Shown here: one piece after another, positions 36,949 to 44,587 of the stretch
Layout: every line of letters begins with the position of its first letter
How positions within the stretch are numbered: position 1 is the first letter of the stretch
Translations under genes and position numbers: made by a program
From: Myxococcales bacterium
GTDB lineage: Bacteria; Myxococcota_A; Polyangia; Haliangiales; Haliangiaceae
Length of the DNA: 64,000 nucleotides
Assembly: GCA_947483555.1 (NCBI GenBank)
Contig: CANKMW010000017.1
Location: forward strand, 1 to 64,000
Reading direction: 5' to 3'
The notes under the pieces: generated by a model
Seen by the model: only the letters and a program-made list of their open reading frames with translations
The model's database searches: none
What the model was told of the DNA's origin: nothing

Positions 36949-37629
36949 ATGGCGTCAATCGGCAAGAAGCTCGCGGTGGAAGCGATCGGCACGGTTCTCG
37001 TGATCGGAGGTTGCGGCACCGTCATCCTGGCCGGCGAAGGCGCCGGCGTGGTCGGCATCTCGCTGGCGTTCGGGCTCACGGTGGTGACGATGGCGTACGC
37101 CATCGGCCACATCTCCGGTTGTCACCTCAACCCGGCGGTGTCGATCGGCCTGTTCATGGCCAAGAAGTTCGACGGCAAAGATCTGGGGCCGTACATCGGT
37201 GCGCAGGTCGCCGGGGCGATCGCGGGCGCGGCCATCCTCGCGTTGATCGTCAAGACCGGACACTCGGGCACCGATCTGGGCAGCTTCGCCGCCAACGGCG
37301 TTGGCGATCAGAGCCCGGGCCACTTCAAGCTGGTCGCCGGCCTGATCATCGAAGTCGTCCTGACCTTCTTCTTCTTGTTCGTCATCCTCGGCGCCACGTC
37401 ACCCAAGGCGCCGCCCGGCTTCGCGCCGCTCGCCATCGGTCTGTGCCTGACGCTCATCCACCTGATCGCCATCCCGGTCACCGGCACGTCGGTCAACCCG
37501 GCGCGCTCCATCAGCCAGGCCATCTTCGCTGGCGGCGACTACATCAAGCACATCTGGATCTTCATCCTCGCTCCGGCCGCTGGCGCCGCGGCTGCCGGCC
37601 TGGCGTACAGCGCGCTCGGCGACGACTGA
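36949..37629 (+). CDS. aqpZ: Aquaporin Z
   Basis: The 226-residue product is a six-span MIP channel with both NPA boxes (HLNPAV, NPA 61-63; SVNPAR, NPA 183-185). The selectivity-filter residues are those of water-specific AqpZ: His in LTLIHLIAIPVTG, Thr in the same loop, and Arg186 after the second NPA. It should pass water rather than glycerol. The ATG at 36949 is preceded by AGGAG at a proper distance, so this gene has an ordinary leader, with a TAGGAT hexamer at 36909-36914. An upstream in-frame ATG at 36898 is not supported. Confidence 0.96.
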   Translation: MASIGKKLAVEAIGTVLVIGGCGTVILAGEGAGVVGISLAFGLTVVTMAYAIGHISGCHLNPAVSIGLFMAKKFDGKDLGPYIGAQVAGAIAGAAILALIVKTGHSGTDLGSFAANGVGDQSPGHFKLVAGLIIEVVLTFFFLFVILGATSPKAPPGFAPLAIGLCLTLIHLIAIPVTGTSVNPARSISQAIFAGGDYIKHIWIFILAPAAGAAAAGLAYSALGDD

Positions 37630-37716
37630 AGAGTTGTCGTAATATCTGGCCTGACAGCCTGCTCGCGGCCTGGCGGCCTCGCGGCGTCGAGCACTGGGGC
37701 TGTCCCCCGCGGCCAC

Positions 37717-37746
37717 TACCCTTATGACACGCGCGTCATATGGGTA
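37717..37746. promoter_or_regulatory. 30-bp imperfect palindrome between aqpZ and a lipoprotein gene
   Basis: Thirteen of fifteen positions pair about the centre. Outer arms are TACCC and GGGTA, inner arms TATGAC and GTCATA, with a GC core. It lies 87 bp after aqpZ and 161 bp before the next gene, both on the plus strand. Size and symmetry suit a dimeric repressor or activator site. A short GGGG-CTGT-CCCC hairpin at about 37697-37708 may end aqpZ transcription. The remainder of this 278-bp gap shows nothing else. Confidence 0.4.
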
Positions 37747-37907
37747 ACGCTGCCGTGGGGACCATGAGGCCACGCAGTCGCCGGGCCGACGCCGACCTGA
37801 TCGGCGGCGCCATTCGCGCCGGTCGCGACCGCCAACCGATTCTTCTACGGTTCAAGTGGAGCAACGGGCGCACGATGGTTCACGAGTACATCCACCACCG
37901 ACCGGTG

Positions 37908-38546
37908 ATGAGACCTGGAAACCCATGCGGCTTGCGGCTGGTCGCGGCCGCGCTGGCCGCGGTCGCGCTCCACTGCCAGCCTCGTACCACCGTCCCCGCC
38001 GCGGCAACCGATGGAAACCAGCCCATGAGCAACCCCAGGTCGATCGATGCCACCGTCACCGCTGGCCTGACCCCCTGCGCGCTGGCGCTACGCGCCCTGG
38101 GCGCCGGCGACTACGCCGGCTGGCATGGGCTCACCGCATCGTGCACCACCGCCGACGCGGTGGCGGCCCTCGGGCCAGGGAGCGGCGACCGGTCGGGGTC
38201 GCCCGGTGGCTCGCCGACGCGCTACCGGATCCATCCGCCCAGCGTCGGCGCTCCTCACGGCCTGAACGTCTACGACGTGCAGGACCGCATCGTGCTGGTC
38301 ATCACCCACGACGCCGTGCCGGCACGCGGGCCAGAAGCGCAGCTCGGTGCGCCCGAGGCGCGTCTGCCGTCGCGAATGCCCGGCTTCAAGACCCAGTGGA
38401 TCTGGGCCTCGCGCGGCCTCACGCTCCACGTTGACGACACCGGCGGCGAGGTGGCGTGGCTCTATGCCTACGCACCGTCGACGGTCGACGCGTTCAAGAC
38501 GTCGTGGATGGCACGGGTCGAGATCCATCGCACCCGCGTCCGCTGA
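37908..38546 (+). CDS. Secreted protein of unknown function
   Basis: From the ATG at 37908 the product has 212 residues. A signal-like N-terminus (CGLRLVAAALAAVALHC) may be a lipoprotein signal, though the residue before Cys is His, which is atypical. The domain that follows is beta-rich with TPCALALRALGAGDYAGW and WASRGLTLHVDDTGGEVAWLYAYAP. No family recognised. Longer frames reach 37740 but lack a signal peptide at their start. It is convergent with an interrupted lipoprotein gene 17 bp away. Confidence 0.6.
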   Translation: MRPGNPCGLRLVAAALAAVALHCQPRTTVPAAATDGNQPMSNPRSIDATVTAGLTPCALALRALGAGDYAGWHGLTASCTTADAVAALGPGSGDRSGSPGGSPTRYRIHPPSVGAPHGLNVYDVQDRIVLVITHDAVPARGPEAQLGAPEARLPSRMPGFKTQWIWASRGLTLHVDDTGGEVAWLYAYAPSTVDAFKTSWMARVEIHRTRVR

Positions 38547-38563
38547 CGCAACGCCGGCGCGCG

Positions 38564-39097
38564 CTACGGCAGGACGATGTACGGGATGCGGCCCATCGCC
38601 AGCTCGCCGTCGCCGTTGGGGATGTACGCCATCGGCTGCGTCGCGTTGGTGCCGGTGTAGCGGAAGATGAGCTGGTCGCCGGGCTGCTGATCGATGGCCG
38701 GGCCTTGGGCGCTGACCTCGTAGGCCTGGGCGTCGAAGCCTTGCGGGCGCGGATCGAAGTGCTGATCCCACATCGCGATCGGGACATCGGCGCCGGCGGC
38801 CTGGCGCCAGATGATCTCGAAGCGCACGTCGACCGGAAAGATGATGATGCCGTCGGCGATGAGTCGCCATTCGCCGGCCGGGACGTCGCCCAGCAGCGTG
38901 AACTCGGCTTCGAGGGAGCGCCCGGCCCCCACTCCAGGAGCTCAAAAAGGTGGCGGCTCGACCGGCACCAGCTTGACCTGAACCTCCGAGCCGTCGAGGC
39001 CCAGCCACAGCCGCGGCGGGTTCGGGCCCGGCGGGGCGTCGTCCGAGCAAGCCCCGAGCGCGAAGGCGGCAGCGACGAGGGCGCGGGTGGGGGTCAT
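38564..39097 (-). pseudogene. Small lipoprotein gene interrupted by an in-frame TGA
   Basis: The ATG at 39095-39097 overlaps the stop of the upstream methyltransferase gene (ATGA), so translation is coupled. The frame gives a lipoprotein signal (MTPTRALVAAAFALGAC) and 51 residues, then TGA at 38942-38944. The same frame then continues without another stop for 125 residues to 38564 (EAEFTLLGDVPAGEWRLIADG, MAYIPNGDGELAMGRIPY). A GTG at 38930-38932 could restart translation. The likely original gene is about 177 codons. Alternatives are two separate small proteins, sequencing error next to the five-T run, or readthrough. No family recognised. Confidence 0.6.
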
Positions 39098-39765
39098 GGT
39101 CGGTCCTTGGGCGGCGAGACGGGCGGCGGAGGTGTCGGCGCGGCGGCCAGCTCAAAGACTGCCACGAACTGGCCCGGGATGTCGGCGACCTCCGTCACGA
39201 GGCGGAAGCCGGCGGCCTGGGCGGCCGCGAGCGCTGCCGCACGATGATGGAGCCGGTTGACGATGGCGAGCTTGCCGCCAGGCTTGAGCGCCGGCGCGGC
39301 CTGCGTCAGCCACGCGGCGCGGTCGTCGAAGTAGTGATCGACCTGGGCCAGCAAGATGGCGTCGAAGCGGCCGGGTTCGAGGCCGGGAACGTTGGGCTGG
39401 ACCACGCGGCCCTCGACCACGTGATCGTAGCCGGCCGCCGCCATCCGCGCGTGCAGATATTCGAGGACGGCGGCGTCGATGTCGGTGGCTACCACCCGTC
39501 CGCCGGGCGTGACCGAACGCGCGACGTGGACGGTGAGCAAGCCGGTACCGGCGCCGATATCGGCGACCTGCTTGCCCGGCCTCAGATCGAGGGCCCGGAT
39601 GATGACCGCGGGTTGGCGTTCGCGGTCGAACAGCGCCTGGTCACCGTCGCCGTCGCTGGAGCCGCCGGGATCGAAGGCCTTGCCCGAGGCACTGGAGGGT
39701 TCGCTCTTGCAGCCGCTCACGATGGCGGCAGCAACGAACACCAAGGCGACGGCGAGGGAGCGCAC
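39094..39765 (-). CDS. Class I SAM methyltransferase with a lipoprotein signal
   Basis: The product has 223 residues. A clear lipoprotein signal (MRSLAVALVFVAAAIVSGC, Cys19) precedes a Rossmann methyltransferase: motif I VADIGAGTGLLTVHVA, motif II acidic VVATDIDA, post-I and motif IV ILLAQVDHYFDD, and motif VI LKPGGKLAIVNRLHH. The C-terminus is Pro-rich. SAM is not known to be available outside the cytoplasm, so an exported version is puzzling, though similar predicted methyltransferases exist in other Gram-negatives. The GTG start follows TAGGGT and six bases. It is coupled by ATGA to the interrupted small lipoprotein gene downstream. Confidence 0.88.
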   Translation of the reverse strand: MRSLAVALVFVAAAIVSGCKSEPSSASGKAFDPGGSSDGDGDQALFDRERQPAVIIRALDLRPGKQVADIGAGTGLLTVHVARSVTPGGRVVATDIDAAVLEYLHARMAAAGYDHVVEGRVVQPNVPGLEPGRFDAILLAQVDHYFDDRAAWLTQAAPALKPGGKLAIVNRLHHRAAALAAAQAAGFRLVTEVADIPGQFVAVFELAAAPTPPPPVSPPKDRP

Positions 39766-39771
39766 CCGCGC

Positions 39772-39777
39772 ACCCTA
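39772..39777 (-). promoter_or_regulatory. TAGGGT -10 element, leaderless methyltransferase start
   Basis: On the minus strand TAGGGT, six bases (GCGCGG) and GTG at 39765. It lies 36 bp after the terminator of the preceding operon. Confidence 0.5.
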
Positions 39778-39812
39778 GCCTGGATGATTCGAGAACGCCG
39801 CCTCGAGCCATG

Positions 39813-39840
39813 AAAAAACCGGCCGGTTCCATCCGGCCGG
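39813..39840 (-). terminator. Intrinsic terminator of the DUF1501 operon
   Basis: On the minus strand CCGGCCGG, a six-base loop, CCGGCCGG and then six T residues. It starts 20 bp after the DUF1501 stop codon and is the only textbook rho-independent terminator in the window. Confidence 0.85.
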
Positions 39841-39860
39841 TTCCATCCCAGCGGGATCGA

Positions 39861-41279
39861 TCACATCGTGATCGGTCGGACGATGCCACCGATGTTGATG
39901 CCACGGGCGAAGTCGCTGACCCGGCGCATGTCGCCCTTGGCGATGGCGTACGCGACCGCCGCCGAGGCCGGCGCCGCCAGATCGCGCGAGGTGGTGGTGT
40001 TCTCGGCGCCGGTGGCCGGATCGAAGCCCTTGACGGTGCCATCGCGCATCACGCCGCCGTACCAGCCGGTCTTGAGCAGGCCGTTGCCCATCACGTACAT
40101 CCAGTTGGAATCCGACGGCGTGCCGTCGGGCCAGCCCGAGCGGTCGCGAGGGTTCTTGGGGGTGTCGCCGTGGATGGTCATCACCACGTTGTCGGCCAGC
40201 GTGGTGCCGGCGCAGCTCGCGTCCTCGGCGGCCGCCAGATCGGTGATGAAGCCGTCGAGGATCCGGCCCATGGTCAGCGCGGTCATGCGCAGGTTGTTCA
40301 TGTCGTTGAACGCGCCGTGCGGGTCGTCGTTCATGGCCGGCATGACCACGCTCGAGGTCAGGCCCATCCGGAACGCCTTGGCGGTGACGATCAGGTTCTC
40401 GGCCAGCTCCTTGAGGTTGGTGCGGGTGCCGCCGTCGACGCCGTAGCGCAGCCGATCGGCGTCGGTGATGGCGAGCTGGCTGGCCAGGTTGGTGCCCAGC
40501 AGTCGGGCCGCGGTCTTGGCGGTGCCGTAGGCGCGGGTCTGGGTCGGCCGGTCGGCGGCGCGGTTGAGCGAGGCCAGGGCGGCGTAGTGGGCGTCGTACA
40601 GCCCGGCGTCACCCGAGCTCTCGAGCAGCCCGCCGGCGCGCGAGGCGGCGCTGTTGAACAGCCCGACGAACTGATCGGCGGAGCCGACCGCCGACGGCCG
40701 CGGTGCGCCCGGCGCGTTGCCAAACGGCGTGTTGTCGATGGTCACCACCGGGATCACGGCCGGGTTGGTGACCTGCAGCGCGGCGGCGACCGCGATCAGC
40801 GAGTTGCCACCCAGGTTGGTGGCGGTGATCGGATCGCGGCGGTGGGTCTCGTTGCCACCAGCCATGAACGCCGTCATCTGCTTGTTGCCGGTGAAGGTCT
40901 TGAACGGCGCCTCCGGACCGAGGGTCAGCGGCCGATCGGTGCCGGCGGCCATCGTCTGCTGGCCGGGGGCGTGGAACGCGAACGCGGCGTTGTTGGCCGC
41001 CGCGATGTCGTTGTGCGGCCACAGCAGCTGGAACCACGCAAAGCCGCCGTTGCCGGCGACGATGTGGACGCTGCGGTTGGTCGGGTGGCAGGCGGCGTCG
41101 GCCGCGACCGCGGTCCCGACCGTGCCTTCGAGGACCTCGTAGACCTTCCACCGCGCCAGCCCGAGGGCGGCGCCGGCGAAGAGGCTCCACTTGATCAGGT
41201 CGCGGCGCCCGAACCCGTCGCCGTCGCGAACCTCGTGCTTGGGAGTCTTGTGTTTGGCCATGGCGGTCTCCTCGATCAC
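39861..41279 (-). CDS. Tat-exported DUF1501-type protein
   Basis: The product has 472 residues with a twin-arginine signal near the start (GRRDLIKWSLFAGAALGLA), so it should be exported folded. The body looks like DUF1501/alkaline-phosphatase-superfamily proteins that occur beside DUF1800 or DUF1592-type haem proteins: HIVAGNGGFAWFQLLWPHNDI, MTIHGDTPKNPRDRSGWPDGTP. The His and Asp in THGD-like positions could bind metal. Function unknown. It is the last gene of a four-gene operon (44299 to 39861). Its start overlaps the previous stop (ATGA), and an intrinsic terminator follows. Confidence 0.82.
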   Translation of the reverse strand: MIEETAMAKHKTPKHEVRDGDGFGRRDLIKWSLFAGAALGLARWKVYEVLEGTVGTAVAADAACHPTNRSVHIVAGNGGFAWFQLLWPHNDIAAANNAAFAFHAPGQQTMAAGTDRPLTLGPEAPFKTFTGNKQMTAFMAGGNETHRRDPITATNLGGNSLIAVAAALQVTNPAVIPVVTIDNTPFGNAPGAPRPSAVGSADQFVGLFNSAASRAGGLLESSGDAGLYDAHYAALASLNRAADRPTQTRAYGTAKTAARLLGTNLASQLAITDADRLRYGVDGGTRTNLKELAENLIVTAKAFRMGLTSSVVMPAMNDDPHGAFNDMNNLRMTALTMGRILDGFITDLAAAEDASCAGTTLADNVVMTIHGDTPKNPRDRSGWPDGTPSDSNWMYVMGNGLLKTGWYGGVMRDGTVKGFDPATGAENTTTSRDLAAPASAAVAYAIAKGDMRRVSDFARGINIGGIVRPITM

Positions 41280-41968
41280 TCGCAGGTGTGGGCAGCAGCG
41301 AGCAGGCTGGCGACGGCGATCCGTTTACCCTTGTCGACGTCGCTGGCGCGCTGGACGGTGAGGTTGCACAGCTCGAGATGGCTGGCGGTGGCCGGCACCC
41401 CGAGCAGGCAGGCGATGCCGTCGGCGGTGCACTGGTTGGACGCGTTGAACATCTCGGCGCCGATGCCGGCCACCGTGCACTCGGCGCGGGCTGGCATCAT
41501 GTTGATGATCTCGGGCGCGGCCTGGACGAAGATGTCGAACAGCTTCGACGCCGTCGCGGTCGACAGCTCGCGCGCCTCGCGCTGGCGAGCGGCGTAGTTG
41601 GGCGCCCCCAGCGCCTGGTCGCTCTCGCGCCACAACCGGCCGGCCGACAGCGCCACGGTGCTGGCCAGGTTGACGCCGCGCGACGCCAGGATGGTGCCCA
41701 TGGTGTCGTACTTCATCTTCGGGCAGCTGTGGACGCGCGCCGCGTAGCGGGCCGGACCTTCGCGGCGCAGCCGCTCGAGCAGCTCGAACGGATCGACGTT
41801 GGTGCCCGGGTGATCGAAGGTGTTCTCTTCACCGCCCGAGGCGTTGCCTTCGGGCAGCGGATTGTCCTCGGGCGGCGCCAGCTCTTCGCCGGTGCAGCCG
41901 AGGGCGGCGGCGGTGAGCAGGCCGAGGAGCATCGGCGTGATGTGTCGGGTCATGGTCATGGTGGTCAT
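41276..41968 (-). CDS. Lipoprotein in the DUF1501 operon
   Basis: The product has 230 residues with a lipoprotein signal (MLLGLLTAAALGC, Cys about 25). A Pro/Glu linker and a helical domain with five or six cysteines follow (HSCPKM, RAECTVAG, NQCTADGIACLL, LELCNL, HTCE). No family recognised. GGAGG lies seven bases before the ATG. It is coupled by overlap to the DUF1501 gene and sits 23 bp after the haem-type lipoprotein gene. Confidence 0.78.
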   Translation of the reverse strand: MTTMTMTRHITPMLLGLLTAAALGCTGEELAPPEDNPLPEGNASGGEENTFDHPGTNVDPFELLERLRREGPARYAARVHSCPKMKYDTMGTILASRGVNLASTVALSAGRLWRESDQALGAPNYAARQREARELSTATASKLFDIFVQAAPEIINMMPARAECTVAGIGAEMFNASNQCTADGIACLLGVPATASHLELCNLTVQRASDVDKGKRIAVASLLAAAHTCE

Positions 41969-41990
41969 GGGGTCCTCCGGCTCCTCGGGC

Positions 41991-43163
41991 TCAGAACTTC
42001 ACGAAGTCGTCGCTGGTGTAGACAGCCAGGATCGCGTCCTGGAGCGTGCCGCCGCCGGCCTGGAAGGCGGCGACCTGGGCGGCGATGACCTCGGACGGGA
42101 CGATCGACAGGGTGTCGACGATGTCGCCCTTGCCGAGGCCCCAGTTCCAGAACCGGGCCACGGTGCACTCGGCGACCTTGGGATCGGCGGCCATGGCCGC
42201 GCCCAGCGCCGGCAGGTCGGCGGCCGGGACCCCGAGGCGCCACGCGGTCGCCTCGCCGGCCGGCAGCCAGTCGGTGAGCTTGGCGTCGGGGGCGCCGTCG
42301 TTGGGCGTCTTGACCTGGATGGTGGTCTGCAGCTGGCCCTGGTCGTCGAAGTTGGCGAACAGCGGCGCCAGGTGGTTCATCGTCGAGTGGCAGTTGGCGC
42401 ACACGACGGCGCTGGTGTCGTGGAAGTCGACGGTGCCGCCGTTGTTACGGCCGGCGATCGACTCGAACGGCCACGGCGAGCTGTAGGCCTGGGCGCCGCC
42501 CATGTCGACCGGAACCTCGGCGACCTCGGCGGGATACGCGGTGCAGGCGAACGCCTCCTGCACCCAGCGCACGCGCCGGAACGCCATGTTCGAGAAGAAG
42601 TGGGCCTGCACGCCGGGGTTGGTCAGCACGCCGGCGTGGGTGGTGACGCCGTTGTCGCAGTCGGCGGCCGTGAACGTGCCGGCCGCGGCGTCGAAGGTCG
42701 GGCAGTTGCCGGTGGTGGCCGTGAACAGCTCGGACAGGGCGCGGTTCTCGACGGTGAGCTGGGCCGCGAACACCGGCGCGGTGTCGAGCATCGCCGACTC
42801 GCCCATCTTGAAGGCGTCGCGCCAGAAGCGAACCATCTGGTTCGCGAACGCCGGCGTGTCGAGGTAGCCGCGCACGAACGACTCGTAGACCACCTTCTGG
42901 GCCGCGACATCGCCGGCGTCGGCGATGGCCTTGATCTCGGGCAGCGTGGGCAGCTGACCGGTGAGCCGCAAGGCGGCGATGCGCAGCGCGGCGCCGTAGT
43001 CGTACTCGCGCTCGGCGAGCTTCTGGTCCCACTCGTCGACCGGGACGTCGTCGTCACCGACCGCGTCGTCACCGGTGGTGGTGCTGCCGGTGCAGGCCGC
43101 GCCGGCGAGGGCGGCGGCGAGCACGCCGGCGAGACCGGACAGCTTCTGGGTGGTGGTGCGCAT
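41991..43163 (-). CDS. Haem-binding-type lipoprotein, DUF1592/DUF1549-like
   Basis: The product has 390 residues with a lipoprotein signal (LAGVLAAALAGAAC, Cys about 24). The helical body (AALRLTGQLPTLPEIKAI, FVRGYLDTPAFANQMVRFWRDAF) resembles DUF1549/1592-class proteins of Planctomycetes and Myxococcota. One c-type haem motif is present (CANCH, in VVCANCHSTMNHLAPLF), followed by RFWNWGLGKGD, a typical ending block. GGAG precedes the ATG. It probably acts with the DUF1501 partner in an exported redox or polymer-degrading process. The exact reaction is unknown. Confidence 0.8.
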   Translation of the reverse strand: MRTTTQKLSGLAGVLAAALAGAACTGSTTTGDDAVGDDDVPVDEWDQKLAEREYDYGAALRIAALRLTGQLPTLPEIKAIADAGDVAAQKVVYESFVRGYLDTPAFANQMVRFWRDAFKMGESAMLDTAPVFAAQLTVENRALSELFTATTGNCPTFDAAAGTFTAADCDNGVTTHAGVLTNPGVQAHFFSNMAFRRVRWVQEAFACTAYPAEVAEVPVDMGGAQAYSSPWPFESIAGRNNGGTVDFHDTSAVVCANCHSTMNHLAPLFANFDDQGQLQTTIQVKTPNDGAPDAKLTDWLPAGEATAWRLGVPAADLPALGAAMAADPKVAECTVARFWNWGLGKGDIVDTLSIVPSEVIAAQVAAFQAGGGTLQDAILAVYTSDDFVKF

Positions 43164-43186
43164 GGGATTCTCCAGGACGTTTCGAA

Positions 43187-44299
43187 TCACGGGGCCGCCT
43201 CGGCGTTGATCCACATCAACATCTGGGCGCGGAAGTTCGCGAACTGCGCGGCCGGGACCTTGTAGTAGGGGTGCACGTTGGTGACCGCCGGATCGACCGA
43301 GACGATGATGCTCGACTGATCGGGGTTGAGCTTGGAGACCCGCGACAGGATCTGGGCGCAGGCGTCGGGCTGCAGCAGGTCGTCGGCGAGCTTCGACATG
43401 TCGGTCGCGGCGCGGGCGGCGGCGTTGGTGCCGGCGTGGCAGGTGCCGGCACAGGTGCCGAGCTGCGGCCGCGCGGCGGACGTGAACAGCGGCACGGCCT
43501 TGCAGCCGCCGCCGGTGATGCCGCCACCGTCCGACGGCGGCATGCCGTTGGCGAAGGTCGCGGTCTTGAAGTGCAAGGAGAGCTGGCCTTGGGGCGGGAT
43601 GTCGACGAACACCGCGGTGCCACCGCCGACCTGGCTGGTGGTCAGCTCGGCGACCGTGAGATCGATGTCGCTGAAGCGGTCGATCGGATCGGGGATGGGC
43701 GCCTGCGCGTCCCAGACCACGAACAGCGGGTGGACCAGGCGCACGCCGCCGGTGCTGGCGTTGACCTGGATGCGCGACAGGTACATGCCGGTGGCCAGCG
43801 GCTGGAAGTCGAACGTGAGCTTGGAGCCGGTCAGGCCGATGGTGGTCAGATCGACCTCGTTGGCACCGACGATGGGCGTGATCTTCGCGGTCTCGACCAC
43901 CGGCTCGGGGACGATGCCGCCAGCGAGCGCTTCGAGCTCGATCCAGGCCGTGACCTGGGCCGCCTCGGCCGGCGTGTAGTTGACGCCGACCATGCCGTGA
44001 GCCTGCGATGACGTGAAGACCGCCAGGCGGCTCGAGACCGGATCCATCAAGTTGACGAGGCCGCCCATGTTGAAGCTGAGGATCCCGTCGCGAAGGGTCG
44101 GGTCGGGCCGCATGAACTGCGGGTTCTCGGTGGACGTGTGGCAGCTCGCGCACTTGGTCTGCAGCGTCGGCGAGACGTTGGTGTCGAACGCCCGCATCGC
44201 CGCCTCGAGCGGATCACCTTCCGGATCGACGATGTCGCCGGTGCACGCCGCGACCGCGAGCGCGAAGGCAGCGGCGAGCGAGACGCGGAGGCGAACCAT
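43187..44299 (-). CDS. Cytochrome c-like lipoprotein with CX2CH and CX3CH motifs
   Basis: From the ATG at 44299 the product has 370 residues with a lipoprotein signal (VSLAAAFALAVAAC, Cys about 18). Near residue 48 it has a standard haem c motif (KCASCHTS), and near residue 290 a second motif with one extra residue (CAGTCH). Between them lie beta-sandwich segments (TIGLTGSKLTFDFQPLATGMYLSRI). It is the first gene of the DUF1501 operon. Electron transfer at the outer membrane is a reasonable inference. The frame extends to 44569, but the signal peptide fixes the start at 44299. Confidence 0.8.
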   Translation of the reverse strand: MVRLRVSLAAAFALAVAACTGDIVDPEGDPLEAAMRAFDTNVSPTLQTKCASCHTSTENPQFMRPDPTLRDGILSFNMGGLVNLMDPVSSRLAVFTSSQAHGMVGVNYTPAEAAQVTAWIELEALAGGIVPEPVVETAKITPIVGANEVDLTTIGLTGSKLTFDFQPLATGMYLSRIQVNASTGGVRLVHPLFVVWDAQAPIPDPIDRFSDIDLTVAELTTSQVGGGTAVFVDIPPQGQLSLHFKTATFANGMPPSDGGGITGGGCKAVPLFTSAARPQLGTCAGTCHAGTNAAARAATDMSKLADDLLQPDACAQILSRVSKLNPDQSSIIVSVDPAVTNVHPYYKVPAAQFANFRAQMLMWINAEAAP

Positions 44300-44474
44300 G
44301 GGGAGGTGGCGGCAGAGGACGTCCAGCATCGCCTTCCGGGTGCCCGGACGTGCGCGTGAGAACTGGAATCCCGTCAGCATGGCGGGGTGTAGAGCAACGG
44401 CTGTGCCGACCTGAGGCGGCAAGGAGCGGCTGTGCGATCTCTGCGCAAGTGGTTGATGAACCAGGGTTCCTGAG

Positions 44475-44547
44475 GTCAGTCGTCCGGAGTGCACCATCGA
44501 GTCACCACCGGATTTGGGGGGCAAACCCCCAGCCGGGGACGACTGAC
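44475..44547. repeat. 73-bp element bounded by an 11-bp perfect inverted repeat
   Basis: GTCAGTCGTCC at 44475-44485 and its exact complement GGACGACTGAC at 44537-44547 enclose 51 bp. That interior holds a second hairpin (GGGGG-GCAAA-CCCCC, about 44515-44530). The element fills part of the 288-bp gap between the Cys-rich lipoprotein gene stop and the haem lipoprotein gene start, both on the minus strand. It could be a small mobile remnant, an attenuator or an operator. Nothing else is evident in the gap. Confidence 0.6.
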
Positions 44548-44587
44548 ACCAGTGCCAGAAGCCGTGCAAGTCCGCGTGGCGGCGATG

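Noticed and set aside
37630..37907. tRNA or small RNA gene in the gap after aqpZ
   Set aside because: No cloverleaf or CCA end and no sigma70 promoter with terminator; only the palindrome and a short hairpin are visible.
38942..38944. Selenocysteine at the TGA of the small lipoprotein gene
   Set aside because: No convincing SECIS-like stem-loop follows, and the context (VEPPPF-stop-APG) gives no redox motif.
43187..44569. Longer start for the cytochrome-like lipoprotein, at 44569
   Set aside because: It would bury the lipoprotein signal 90 residues inside and translate through the inverted-repeat element. The ATG at 44299 places the signal at the N-terminus.
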